This document shows positions 36,021 through 44,989 of a stretch of 64,000 nucleotides of DNA, in pieces (position 1 is the stretch's first letter; each line of letters starts with the position of its first letter). This DNA is from TMED14 sp003507115 (GTDB lineage: Bacteria > Bacteroidota > Bacteroidia > Flavobacteriales > Schleiferiaceae). The notes below the pieces were generated by a model, which was not told where the DNA came from, ran no database searches, and saw nothing but the letters and a program-made list of their open reading frames with translations. Location: contig CALSOH010000003.1 of NCBI GenBank assembly GCA_943787925.1, positions 124,001-188,000 of the forward strand, in the 5' to 3' direction. A program made the position numbers and the translations under genes.

Positions 36021-37174
36021 TGGCAGGATTATACCTCCACGTCCCGTATTGTAGGCAGGCATGCCATTATTGCGATTTCCATTTCTCCACACAGCTGGGC
36101 ACCCAGGCCGCCATGGTGAACGCGATGGAACGAGAATTAGCACATCGATGGCCAGAACCACTCCCTATGAATACATGGTACTGGGGAGGGGGAACTCCAT
36201 CTATTTTGCCAATCCCTCTCGTCCGTCACCTGGCAGACCATCTTCGCCGTCATGCGCCGCTTGTGGGTTCAGGAGAATTTACATTAGAGGCCAATCCAGA
36301 AGATGTTTCACCCCAAAATCTTCGATTATGGAAGGAGGTCGGGGTAAATCGTTTGAGTATTGGAATCCAAAGTTTTGTGGATCAACGCCTCGCTTGGATG
36401 AACCGCGCTCACACGGGGCAGCAAGCGCGCGATGCAGTTAAACGCGCCCAAGATGCTGGATTTGAGAATATCACCGTCGATTTAATTTATGGGTTACCGG
36501 AGACCCATTTGGGAGAATGGCAAGACAATGTGGGGCAAGCTTTGGACATGGGCCTCCCCCACATGTCGATGTATGCCTTGACAGTGGAGGAAAAAACGGC
36601 TCTCCATCATCAAATTAAAAAAGGACAAAGCGCCGCCCCCAAAGATGAGCGTGCCACAGAGGACTTTTTATGGGTGCGCCAGATACTTCGCCAAAACGGA
36701 TGGGAGCCCTATGAACTGAGCAACGCAGCCATGCCGGGCATGCGAGCCCAGCACAATAGTGCTTACTGGTCTGGAGAGGCATATATGGGCATCGGCCCCG
36801 GGGCTCATTCTTTTGATGGGACCTCGGAACGAAGGTGGAATGTTTCCCATAATCTGCGCTATATCCGCGCTTGGCAGGATCCTCAGGTCAAGAACAACCA
36901 GGATGAAGCTCATGAAAAGGAACATGTAACGGCCATAGAACGAACGAATGAACGTATCATGACGAGCTTGCGCCGGATGGAAGGTCTTTCTCGGACGGAT
37001 ATGGGGGCCTATTCTGCGGAGCTTGATAAGCGGTGGCTGGAATTTGTTCAAAAAGGATGGATGCAGAGTACCGACGATGGGTGGGTTTTAAGTGACGAAG
37101 GATTACTCTGGTTAGATACGATTGCGTCACAGGGCTTTGCAGCGGCTGAGGACCTTGGTAACTTCGTATCATGA
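36020..37174 (+). CDS. hemW: Radical SAM heme chaperone HemW
   Basis: Binds heme and a 4Fe-4S cluster and is thought to deliver heme to respiratory enzymes; formerly annotated as oxygen-independent coproporphyrinogen oxidase. The radical SAM motif is YCRQACHYCDFHF, CxxxCxxC with an invariant aromatic. It lacks the extra N-terminal cysteine/His arrangement of HemN. Next come WYWGGGTPSILP, TLEANPEDVS, GVNRLSIGIQSF, ITVDLIYGLPETH and a HemW-type C-terminal domain. About 384 residues. The start is ATG 36020, sharing its A with the kinase TGA stop. The position between a histidine kinase and a cyclase-family gene is probably just operon packing. Confidence 0.9.
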   Translation: MAGLYLHVPYCRQACHYCDFHFSTQLGTQAAMVNAMERELAHRWPEPLPMNTWYWGGGTPSILPIPLVRHLADHLRRHAPLVGSGEFTLEANPEDVSPQNLRLWKEVGVNRLSIGIQSFVDQRLAWMNRAHTGQQARDAVKRAQDAGFENITVDLIYGLPETHLGEWQDNVGQALDMGLPHMSMYALTVEEKTALHHQIKKGQSAAPKDERATEDFLWVRQILRQNGWEPYELSNAAMPGMRAQHNSAYWSGEAYMGIGPGAHSFDGTSERRWNVSHNLRYIRAWQDPQVKNNQDEAHEKEHVTAIERTNERIMTSLRRMEGLSRTDMGAYSAELDKRWLEFVQKGWMQSTDDGWVLSDEGLLWLDTIASQGFAAAEDLGNFVS

Positions 37175-37920
37175 TGAAAGTGGAAGGACCCTATGATTTG
37201 AGTCTCCCGGTAGAAACGGGGTTAGGCCGAGCCTGGTATATTCCAGGTATGGAGCGCCACCCCGTCCAACTTGGATCATGGATCGGATCCGTTGCGGAGG
37301 GAGGAGTGGTCAATTTCATGACACTCCATATGAACCCCCATGCCCATGGGAGTCATACGGAAACGTTGGGCCACATATGTACCGGAGAGCATGGGGTTCA
37401 CAAAGTGGAAATGCCTTGGATTCAATCGGCCCTAGTGGTGTCCATAGCTCCGAATGACGAGGGAACGCATGGTCTTGTGATCTCATGGGAGGCCCTGTCT
37501 ACAGCCATCAACCATTTGGGCGGATGGCAAGGCGCGACGGCTTTAATCGTTCGAACGCTCCCAAATGATGCGTCTAAGCGCACCCGAAATTATTCCCAAA
37601 CGGACGCACCTTATTTTTCCCCAGAGGTGGGGTCTGCTCTCGCAGACGCAGGGATCCTGCATTGGCTAGTTGACCTTCCTTCGGTTGACCGAGAGGAGGA
37701 TGGAGGCGCTCTGGCCTGCCATCGAACTTTTTGGTGCGTCGATCCGGGTCAAACCATAGCGGGACCGAGAGCGCGAACCCAGGCGACAATTTCCGAGTTG
37801 ATTTATGTCCCGTCGGAAGTATCGGATGGGCTATGGAAAATGCAGCTTTTCGTCGCACCAATCGCTTCGGATGCGGCTCCCTGTCGTCCCTTGTTGTTGC
37901 GATTTGATCACGAGGGTTAG
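37171..37920 (+). CDS. Cyclase-family hydrolase (kynurenine formamidase-like fold)
   Basis: 249 residues of the PF04199 cyclase family, metal-dependent hydrolases including bacterial kynurenine formamidase KynB and isatin hydrolase. The metal motif is HAHGSHTETLGH, a variant of HxGTHxDxPxH with Ser for Thr and Glu for Asp. The later block ALIVRTLPND and LHWLVDLPSVDREEDGGALACHRTFW contributes the conserved catalytic residues. The substitutions make the formamidase assignment uncertain. Two in-frame ATGs overlap the hemW stop; 37171 and 37174 are equally likely. Together with the aldehyde dehydrogenase at 31 kb it hints at tryptophan/kynurenine breakdown, but the genes are not linked. Confidence 0.7.
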   Translation: MMKVEGPYDLSLPVETGLGRAWYIPGMERHPVQLGSWIGSVAEGGVVNFMTLHMNPHAHGSHTETLGHICTGEHGVHKVEMPWIQSALVVSIAPNDEGTHGLVISWEALSTAINHLGGWQGATALIVRTLPNDASKRTRNYSQTDAPYFSPEVGSALADAGILHWLVDLPSVDREEDGGALACHRTFWCVDPGQTIAGPRARTQATISELIYVPSEVSDGLWKMQLFVAPIASDAAPCRPLLLRFDHEG

Positions 37921-37972
37921 CAGGGGCCAATTCTTGAACAAACCCGGGTCGTTTCACCATCTCAACCAATCG

Positions 37973-37980
37973 TACCTTTG
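37973..37980 (+). promoter_or_regulatory. -7 element TACCTTTG for the RND-rfbA-prenyl synthase run
   Basis: Perfect box, 6 nt before ATG 37987. An apparent TTG start at 37978 lies inside the box and is rejected. Confidence 0.7.
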
Positions 37981-37986
37981 CCAACT

Positions 37987-40338
37987 ATGTGGGATCGCGC
38001 TGGCCATTTTTTATTGAAGTATCGCAAAGGAGTTCTGGCTTTTTGGGCGCTGTACATTGCCTTTATGGCCTTTTTTGGGCGTTCCGTGGATATCAGCTAC
38101 GAGTTCGCCAAAATGCTCCCGTCGACGGATTCTGTGTTCACCACATATATGGGCTTCCACGAGGATTTTACGGAATCTGGCAATGCTATTGTCCTGGCAG
38201 CGAAAGACGATGCGTTTTTTACGCCATCGGTCCTCAACGCGTGGCAAGACATGGCCACTCGGCTCGAAAATGAAGCGGAAGTGGTGGGCGTACTCTCGCT
38301 ACACAATGCCGTAGATATTTCCTTAGGAGAAGAAGAAGGGGCTCAAATGGAAACCCGGACGATCATGAATGGTCGTGTTCGCAGCCCTCAGGAGGCCTTT
38401 GCCATTCGCGATCATTACGAGGCTTTGCCCATTTATCATGGGCTGTTGAGTAGTCGCGACAATAAGACCCACTTGATGGCGGTGACGATCACGGACAAAG
38501 CAAACTACAGTGCATTAATCTTTGATTTATTCGATCGCCTTCATACCGAAACAAAGCGTTTTGAACGGCGAACGGGCATTGAAATCCAAATTTCGGGTCT
38601 GCCTTATTTGCGCCTAAACAATGCTCGGAGCATTAAAGGGGAGATAAACTTATTCCTGATCCTCACGGGCATTGTCACGGTGTTTATCATGTTGTTGCTT
38701 CTGCGCAGTTTGCGTGCGGCGCTCATTGCTTTGGCCGTAGTCGGAGTCGGAGTCATAGGCCTCTACGGTATCATGGGACTGCTCAGTTATAAGATTACCC
38801 TATTCAGCGCCTTACTTCCTCCTCTATTGATTGTGATTGTAGTGCCCAACTGCATCTTCTTCATCAATAAATACCATCAAGAATTTGCGAAAGACAAGGA
38901 TGTCCAATCAGCCTTGTTGAACACCATCAAAAAAATCGGAGGGGTGGCGTTTCTGACGAATGCGACTACCGCGCTCGGATTTGCGACATTCATTCTCACA
39001 TCTTCGGAGGCTTTGGTGCATTTTGGAGTGGCTGCATCCATCAATATTTTCATGGTATTCCTAATGAGTATCAGTATCATCCCAGTACTCTACTCCTGGT
39101 TGTCCGCTCCCAAGGAGAGGCACTACAAACACTTAAAGCAAGCATGGCTCGTTCGTTGGATTGAGTGGTTGGTTGAAACCGCAGAAGGCCATCGGAGTAA
39201 AGTGTATGTGGGATCTGCTCTCCTTGCGCTCCTTGGAATCGTGGGGATGGCCAAGATGCAAACGACAGGCAATCTGACGACGGACATCCATGAAACGGAC
39301 CCCCTTATTACCCAAATGCGATTTTTTGAGCGTGAAATGGGAGGCGTGATTCCTCTGGAGATTGTCATCGATACTCGGGTCGAAAATGGGGCCGAAAAAT
39401 CAAAAGTCCTCAAGCGCGTGGACCAACTTCAATCTGCTTTGGATACGATGAATCACTTGAGTCGATCATTATCCTTGGTAGATGTTTTAAAATTTGGGCG
39501 TCAAGCCTACTATGGCGGGGATCCATTGTTCTATGCGCTACCCAATAGTCAAGAGCGCACACTCATTGCGGCCTCCATGCCGCGCTTGGATACGAAGGAC
39601 TTGGCGTTTTTGACGAATGGGTTTTTGGATGATCCTCACCAAAAATTGCGCGTTTCTGTTCAGGTAGATGATCTTACCCGGCCTGAGATGTTGGTCCTCA
39701 TACAGCGCATCCAAGCCATGGCGGACGCTATTTTCGAGAAAGAAAATTATGACCTCTCATACACGGGCGCTGGGATTATTTTCTTGCGCTCTACAAAATT
39801 CTTGATTAACAACCTGGCCATCAGCTTAATACTTGCCATTTTTGTTATCTCACTTTTGATGGCGGCATTGTTTAAAACCTTCCGCATGGTGGTGGTGGCC
39901 ATTATCCCTAATCTTTTGCCTTTGCTTATGACGGCGGGAATCATGGGCTGGTTTGGCATCCCTGTGAAGCCATCCACGGTCTTGATTTTCTCCATCGCAT
40001 TCGGAATAAGCGTGGACGACACGTTGCATTATCTCGCGCGTTACAGACAGGAGCTCGTTGGAAATGGCCATAATATTGCCAAGGCAGCAATTTCGGCCAT
40101 TCGGGAAACAGGTCCCTCCATGTTCTACACGAGTGTTGTACTGTTTGCGGGGTTTTTAATCTTCTTGGCTTCAAGTTTTGGGGGCACGCAAGCCCTTGGC
40201 TTATTGGTATCCATTACCTTAGTCTTTGCGATGTTCTCCAATTTGATTCTATTGCCGAGCTTACTCATGTCACTGGATAAAGTCATGTCCGCCTCGGATA
40301 TGGAGAATATACTCATTGATTTAGCGGAGGACGAATAA
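37987..40338 (+). CDS. RND/MMPL-family exporter
   Basis: 783-residue integral membrane protein with two similar halves of about six helices each, every half preceded by a periplasmic domain. The first sterol-sensing-like helical bundle is around 225-370 (IVTVFIMLLLLRSLRAALIALAVVGVGVIG is its first part, split here from the second helix, then LLPPLLIVIVVPNCIFFINKY). The second is around 625-765 (LAISLILAIFVISLLMAALF, IIPNLLPLLMTAGIMGWF, SIAFGISVDDTLHYLARY). The conserved ISVDDTLH motif carries the proton-relay aspartates. It belongs to the single-gene MMPL/HpnN-like branch of RND pumps, often exporting lipids or hydrophobic compounds; it has no adjacent membrane-fusion protein. rfbA overlaps its stop by one base. 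Cargo unknown. Confidence 0.85.
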   Translation: MWDRAGHFLLKYRKGVLAFWALYIAFMAFFGRSVDISYEFAKMLPSTDSVFTTYMGFHEDFTESGNAIVLAAKDDAFFTPSVLNAWQDMATRLENEAEVVGVLSLHNAVDISLGEEEGAQMETRTIMNGRVRSPQEAFAIRDHYEALPIYHGLLSSRDNKTHLMAVTITDKANYSALIFDLFDRLHTETKRFERRTGIEIQISGLPYLRLNNARSIKGEINLFLILTGIVTVFIMLLLLRSLRAALIALAVVGVGVIGLYGIMGLLSYKITLFSALLPPLLIVIVVPNCIFFINKYHQEFAKDKDVQSALLNTIKKIGGVAFLTNATTALGFATFILTSSEALVHFGVAASINIFMVFLMSISIIPVLYSWLSAPKERHYKHLKQAWLVRWIEWLVETAEGHRSKVYVGSALLALLGIVGMAKMQTTGNLTTDIHETDPLITQMRFFEREMGGVIPLEIVIDTRVENGAEKSKVLKRVDQLQSALDTMNHLSRSLSLVDVLKFGRQAYYGGDPLFYALPNSQERTLIAASMPRLDTKDLAFLTNGFLDDPHQKLRVSVQVDDLTRPEMLVLIQRIQAMADAIFEKENYDLSYTGAGIIFLRSTKFLINNLAISLILAIFVISLLMAALFKTFRMVVVAIIPNLLPLLMTAGIMGWFGIPVKPSTVLIFSIAFGISVDDTLHYLARYRQELVGNGHNIAKAAISAIRETGPSMFYTSVVLFAGFLIFLASSFGGTQALGLLVSITLVFAMFSNLILLPSLLMSLDKVMSASDMENILIDLAEDE

Positions 40339-41198
40339 TGAAAGGCATCATTCTCGCTGGAGGTTCTGGCACGCGCTTACACCCACTTACCCATTCGGTG
40401 AGCAAGCAATTGATGCCCGTCTACGACAAGCCCATGATTTATTATCCGTTGAGCACGTTGATGCAGGCGGGTATACGTGAGGTTCTGATTATTACTACGC
40501 CGCATGATGCTCCATTATTCCAAACTTTACTTGGAGATGGAAGCCAACTCGGATGTATTTTTTCTTTTGCCATTCAGCGCGAGCCGAATGGGCTCGCTCA
40601 GGCTTTTGTCATAGGTAAGGACTTCATCGGCTCGGATTCGGTTGCCCTTGTATTGGGGGACAACATTTTTTATGGGACCCAAATGCCTGAGTTGTTGCGG
40701 GAGAGTATTAATCCTCAAGGCGGGATTGTTTTTGCCTATCCGGTAAGTGACCCTGAGCGCTACGGCGTGGTGGATTTTGATGCACAGGGGAAAGTGCTTT
40801 CCATTGAGGAAAAACCGACGAACCCCAAGAGCAAATATGCCGTTCCGGGCTTGTATTTCTATGACAATCAAGTGGTAGAGATTGCGGCCAATCTGAAGCC
40901 CTCCGCGCGCGGCGAGTATGAGATTACCGATGTCAATCGGGAGTATCTGCGACGAGGCGCTCTGCATGTGGGGGTTTTGGACCGTGGAACGGCTTGGCTG
41001 GACACGGGCACTTTTGATAGCTTAATGGAGGCGGCCCAGTTTGTGCAAATCATGGAGCGTCGCCAGGGCTTGAAAGTGGGCTGCATTGAAGAGGTCGCAT
41101 ACCACATGGGCTTTATTCAGGCCGAGCAACTCAAAGCGTTGGCCGCCCCCCTTCTGAAAAGTGGTTACGGGGCCTACCTGCAATCTCTTTTGCCATGA
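40338..41198 (+). CDS. rfbA: Glucose-1-phosphate thymidylyltransferase RfbA
   Basis: First enzyme of dTDP-L-rhamnose biosynthesis: dTTP plus glucose-1-phosphate gives dTDP-glucose. The signature nucleotidyltransferase start MKGIILAGGSGTRLHPLT is followed by SKQLMPVYDKPMIYYPLS, LVLGDNIFYG with the metal-binding Asp, VSDPERYGVV, EEKPTNPKSKYAVPGLYFY and GRGTAWLDTGTF-like wording (RGTAWLDTGT). 286 residues, typical length. rfbB, rfbC and rfbD are not in the window. The stop of the RND gene overlaps the start by one base and the next gene overlaps its stop by four. Confidence 0.95.
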   Translation: MKGIILAGGSGTRLHPLTHSVSKQLMPVYDKPMIYYPLSTLMQAGIREVLIITTPHDAPLFQTLLGDGSQLGCIFSFAIQREPNGLAQAFVIGKDFIGSDSVALVLGDNIFYGTQMPELLRESINPQGGIVFAYPVSDPERYGVVDFDAQGKVLSIEEKPTNPKSKYAVPGLYFYDNQVVEIAANLKPSARGEYEITDVNREYLRRGALHVGVLDRGTAWLDTGTFDSLMEAAQFVQIMERRQGLKVGCIEEVAYHMGFIQAEQLKALAAPLLKSGYGAYLQSLLP

Positions 41199-42160
41199 CC
41201 GCGGTCGAACGATTACAACGCCTATTCCTTCAAAGTTTAGAAACCGGATTTAGCGAACCAGAGTGGAATCGCCAACCTGATCGGTTGTATGCTCCCCAGC
41301 GATACATTTTAGGTATGGGAGGCAAGCGATTACGTCCCGTCTTATCCTTGATGGCTGCTGAAGCTTTGGGGGCTCGTCCCGAAATCGCTTTACCGGCAGC
41401 GCATGCCGTAGAGCGATTTCATAATTTTTCCTTGATTCATGATGACATCATGGACGAGGCGCCGGTGCGCCGTGGCAAGCCTACGGTTCACACGCAGTGG
41501 GGCCTGAATACGGCCATCCTAAGCGGCGACGCCCTTTTGGTGATGGCCTATGAGAGTTTGCGAAGCCTTCCCGCTACCGTCCTGCCCCAGGCCTTGGAGG
41601 TATTCAATCGAACGGCACTGGAAGTCTGTGAAGGCCAGCAGTGGGATATGGATTTTGAAATAGACCCCGAGGTCCAAGAGGGCCAATATATCCAAATGAT
41701 TCGGTACAAAACGAGCGTTCTACTGGGTTGTGCTTTAGAGTTGGGAGTTCTTGCGGCGGGGGGATCATTGACCATAGGGAAGGCGCTGTATGCCTTTGGA
41801 TTAGAATTGGGAACGTCCTTTCAGATCCACGATGACATCTTGGATGCCTTTGGAGATCCCGTTTTGGTCGGAAAACAGGTTGGAGGGGATATCCTATCCA
41901 ACAAAAAGACCATCCTATGGATTCATCTTTCTACCCAGCAACCGCACTTGGTGAATGAATGGATGAATGACCGAAGCGCAGAGAAGGTTGAGGCCATTAA
42001 AACGGCGATGGTTCAATCGGGAAGTTTGGCTCATGCCGAGGCCAAAAGGAAATATCATTTTGACCTGGCACTGGAAGCCTTGCGTCAAGCTCAACAGGAA
42101 GGGTGTAGCACCCAGGATTTGGCAGAATTGGCTCATTGGATTTTCCAACGCAAAGCCTGA
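41195..42160 (+). CDS. Polyprenyl (geranylgeranyl/farnesyl-type) diphosphate synthase
   Basis: Trans-prenyltransferase of 321 residues that condenses isopentenyl diphosphate onto an allylic primer. First Asp-rich motif LIHDDIMDEAPVRRGKPTVH near residue 84; second motif FQIHDDILDAFGD near 211; MGGKRLRP near residue 34 binds IPP. The residues before the first Asp motif (HNFSLIHDD) suggest medium chain length, but product length cannot be called safely. It overlaps rfbA (ATGA), so an RND exporter, a sugar-nucleotide enzyme and a prenyl synthase are translated as one run, which suggests lipid-linked glycan or isoprenoid traffic (inference). Confidence 0.88.
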   Translation: MTAVERLQRLFLQSLETGFSEPEWNRQPDRLYAPQRYILGMGGKRLRPVLSLMAAEALGARPEIALPAAHAVERFHNFSLIHDDIMDEAPVRRGKPTVHTQWGLNTAILSGDALLVMAYESLRSLPATVLPQALEVFNRTALEVCEGQQWDMDFEIDPEVQEGQYIQMIRYKTSVLLGCALELGVLAAGGSLTIGKALYAFGLELGTSFQIHDDILDAFGDPVLVGKQVGGDILSNKKTILWIHLSTQQPHLVNEWMNDRSAEKVEAIKTAMVQSGSLAHAEAKRKYHFDLALEALRQAQQEGCSTQDLAELAHWIFQRKA

Positions 42161-42224
42161 TCTTCACGCCTGAATCCCACTGATTTTTAGAGGAATTATC
42201 CGGTTAGGGGCGTTGTTTTTGCCG

Positions 42225-42232
42225 TAATTTTG
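42225..42232 (+). promoter_or_regulatory. -7 element TAATTTTG for sucAB
   Basis: Perfect TAnnTTTG, 22 nt before the sucA ATG, giving a short leader. Confidence 0.6.
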
Positions 42233-42254
42233 TTCTCACGTAAATACGGACTCC

Positions 42255-44978
42255 ATGGACCGCTTTTCCTTCTTAGGAACTTCACATCCCGCTTTTCTTG
42301 ATGACCTCTACCAAGAGTACGTCCGGAATCCGGATGGGGTAGAGCCCTCTTGGCGGGCTTTTTTTCAGGGCTATGATTTTTCTCGCTCTGGATATGGAGA
42401 CATTTTAGAGGCAGAATCAGTCCTCCCTGATGAGGTTCGCAAGGAGTTTTCCGTGCTCGAGTTGATCAATGGATACCGCTCTCGTGGACACCTTTTTACC
42501 CAAACCAACCCCGTTCGCCAACGTCGTGCCTATCTGCCAACATTGGACTTGGAAAATTTCCGCTTGAGTGAGGGAGATTTGGATACGGTATTCCAAGCCG
42601 CGGTGGAGGTGGGCATGCCTGGTCCGGCGCCGCTGCGAGATATTGTGGCACATTTGCAGGCGATTTACTGCCGCTCTATCGGAGTGGAATACATGTACGT
42701 GCGCCAGCCTGAGGTAATTAAGTGGGTACAGTCCTTTATCCATCCGAACGACAACTATCCGGCACTCAGCCAGACAGAAAAGCGGCACATTTTGCACAAG
42801 CTCAATGAAGCGGTTGCGTTTGAATCCTTTTTGAATACCAAGTTTGTCGGCCAGAAGCGCTTTTCCATCGAAGGGGCTGAGTCGGTGATTCCTGGTCTTG
42901 ACTTTATGCTGCAGCGCGGTGCAGAACTGGGCGTAGAAGAAGTAGTTCTGGGCATGGCCCATCGTGGCCGGTTAAATGTCCTGACCAACTTGTTTGGGAA
43001 GCCGGCTTCGCAGATTTTCTCCGAATTTGAGGGAAAGGAATTTGCGGAAGACGACTTTGATGGCGACGTGAAATACCATTTGGGTTATACGACGGAGCGG
43101 ACTTTGGCCAATCAGAAAAAGGTCAAGATGAATATTGCGCCCAACCCATCGCATTTAGAGGCGGTCGACCCGATAGTGGTGGGCATTGCGCGGGCAAAAT
43201 GTAAAGGCAGTTATTCGGGAAACTTCGACAAAGTATTGCCCATCCTCATCCATGGAGATGCGGCCGTAGCCGGGCAAGGCGTGGTCTATGAGACCCTGCA
43301 AATGGAGCGCCTGACAGGCTATTCCACGGGGGGCACCATCCACGTCGTAATCAACAACCAGGTGGGATTTACCACCAACTATATGGACGCTCGTTCCTCC
43401 ACGTACTGTACCGATGTGGCCAAAGTGGTTTTGGCGCCTGTACTTCACGTGAACGGCGACGATGTGGAATCCGTGGTGCATGCCATGCGCTTTGCCATGG
43501 AGTACCGTCAGCGCTTCCACCGCGATGTCTTCATCGATCTCTTGTGCTACCGCAAGTACGGGCACAACGAAGGCGACGAGCCCCGCTTTACGCAGCCCTT
43601 GCTGTACAAGGCCATTTCGCGCCATCCCAATCCCCGGGAGATCTACTTCCAGAAATTGCTCGGCGAAGGCCAAGTGCCCAACACCTTGCTGAAGCAGTTG
43701 GAGGGAGAGTTCAAGGACATGCTGGAAGGCCAGTTTGATACGGCCAAGAAGATTGAAAAGAATGTCATCGTGCCCTTCATGCTGGACGAGTGGCAGAACT
43801 TCCCCGCAGCGAAGAACGGCGACGTGCACCACCTGCCTAACACAGAGGTAGCACGTGAGCGCCTGGACGGAGTGGCAAAGGCCCTGACGACGCTTCCAGA
43901 CGGCAAAAAATTCTTTACCAAAATCGTACGCCTCATTGGCGACAGGGCTGCGATGGCCTTTGAACGCAATGCCCTGGATTGGGGTATGGCGGAAATGATG
44001 GCCTATGGCACCTTGTTGCAGGACGGCTTTAACGTCCGAATTTCCGGGGAAGACGTGGAGCGCGGTACGTTTAGCCACCGCCACGCCATCATCAAATTGG
44101 AAGATTCGGAGGAGAAGGTGAGTCTGGTCGATCAGGTGCCCCAGAAAGCTGGGCGCTTTGCGATTTACAATTCCCATTTGAGCGAGTACGCCGTGCTGGG
44201 CTACGACTATGGCTATGCTATGGCGAGCCCAGAGACCTTGGTGATTTGGGAGGCGCAGTTTGGCGACTTCTCCAACGGTGCCCAGATCATTATTGACCAG
44301 TTTATGGCGGCCGCTGAAGACAAGTGGAAGGTGCAAAACGGCATTGTGCTTTTGCTGCCCCACGGGTATGAAGGCCAGGGGGCGGAGCACTCTTCGGCCC
44401 GATTGGAGCGCTTCTTACAGCTCTGTGCGCAGAACAATATGTTTGTGTGCAATACGACGACGCCGGCCAATCACTTCCATTTGTTGCGTCGTCAGATGCA
44501 TCAGAAATTCCGCAAGCCCCTGGTGGTCATGAGCCCCAAGAGTTTGTTGCGTCATCCCTTGGCGACCTCCACGATGGAGGAGCTCAGCGCTGGGCAGTTT
44601 CAGCCTGTGATGGGGGACGATTTGGACCCCAAAGGCATTCGCAAGGTGGTCTTGTGTTCAGGCAAGCTATACTATGAGCTGCTGGAAGAGCGCCAGAAGC
44701 GGGAGGACAGCCAAACGGCGTTGATTCGACTCGAGCAGCTCTATCCCTTGCCAGAAGCGGCCCTCGAGGCAGAACTGGCTAAATACCCATCGGACGTGAA
44801 GCTGGTATGGGCCCAAGAAGAGCCTGCCAACATGGGTGCATGGTCCTACCTGCGCACCAACACGGATTTGCCGCTTCAGCGCGTCTCGCCCGCGGCATCT
44901 GCAGCCCCTGCATCTGGATCGCACCAGGCGGCACACCATACTCAACATGCGACCATTCAAAAAACATTTGACTGCTAA
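42255..44978 (+). CDS. sucA: 2-oxoglutarate dehydrogenase E1 component
   Basis: Thiamine-diphosphate decarboxylase subunit of the 2-oxoglutarate dehydrogenase complex (TCA cycle), 907 residues. The N-terminal SucA segment FLGTSHPAFLDDLYQEY-type start binds E2. Catalytic-domain motifs: GMAHRGRLNVLTN, HLGYTTER, APNPSHLEAVDPIVVG, LIHGDAAVAGQGVVYE and the ThDP motif region INNQVGFTT. The transketolase-like C-terminal half has RGTFSHRHAI and EAQFGDFSNGAQIIIDQF. Length and order are normal for bacterial SucA. sucB starts 11 bases downstream. ThDP for this enzyme is made by ThiL (22.4 kb). Confidence 0.95.
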   Translation: MDRFSFLGTSHPAFLDDLYQEYVRNPDGVEPSWRAFFQGYDFSRSGYGDILEAESVLPDEVRKEFSVLELINGYRSRGHLFTQTNPVRQRRAYLPTLDLENFRLSEGDLDTVFQAAVEVGMPGPAPLRDIVAHLQAIYCRSIGVEYMYVRQPEVIKWVQSFIHPNDNYPALSQTEKRHILHKLNEAVAFESFLNTKFVGQKRFSIEGAESVIPGLDFMLQRGAELGVEEVVLGMAHRGRLNVLTNLFGKPASQIFSEFEGKEFAEDDFDGDVKYHLGYTTERTLANQKKVKMNIAPNPSHLEAVDPIVVGIARAKCKGSYSGNFDKVLPILIHGDAAVAGQGVVYETLQMERLTGYSTGGTIHVVINNQVGFTTNYMDARSSTYCTDVAKVVLAPVLHVNGDDVESVVHAMRFAMEYRQRFHRDVFIDLLCYRKYGHNEGDEPRFTQPLLYKAISRHPNPREIYFQKLLGEGQVPNTLLKQLEGEFKDMLEGQFDTAKKIEKNVIVPFMLDEWQNFPAAKNGDVHHLPNTEVARERLDGVAKALTTLPDGKKFFTKIVRLIGDRAAMAFERNALDWGMAEMMAYGTLLQDGFNVRISGEDVERGTFSHRHAIIKLEDSEEKVSLVDQVPQKAGRFAIYNSHLSEYAVLGYDYGYAMASPETLVIWEAQFGDFSNGAQIIIDQFMAAAEDKWKVQNGIVLLLPHGYEGQGAEHSSARLERFLQLCAQNNMFVCNTTTPANHFHLLRRQMHQKFRKPLVVMSPKSLLRHPLATSTMEELSAGQFQPVMGDDLDPKGIRKVVLCSGKLYYELLEERQKREDSQTALIRLEQLYPLPEAALEAELAKYPSDVKLVWAQEEPANMGAWSYLRTNTDLPLQRVSPAASAAPASGSHQAAHHTQHATIQKTFDC

Positions 44979-44989
44979 ATCTCTCTCCC

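Noticed and set aside
37978..37986. TTG start for the RND transporter
   Set aside because: The TTG is the last part of the TACCTTTG box; ATG 37987 has the normal 6-nt spacing.
43155..44390. 411-residue minus-strand ORF inside sucA
   Set aside because: Same explanation; sucA carries all motifs in the sense frame.
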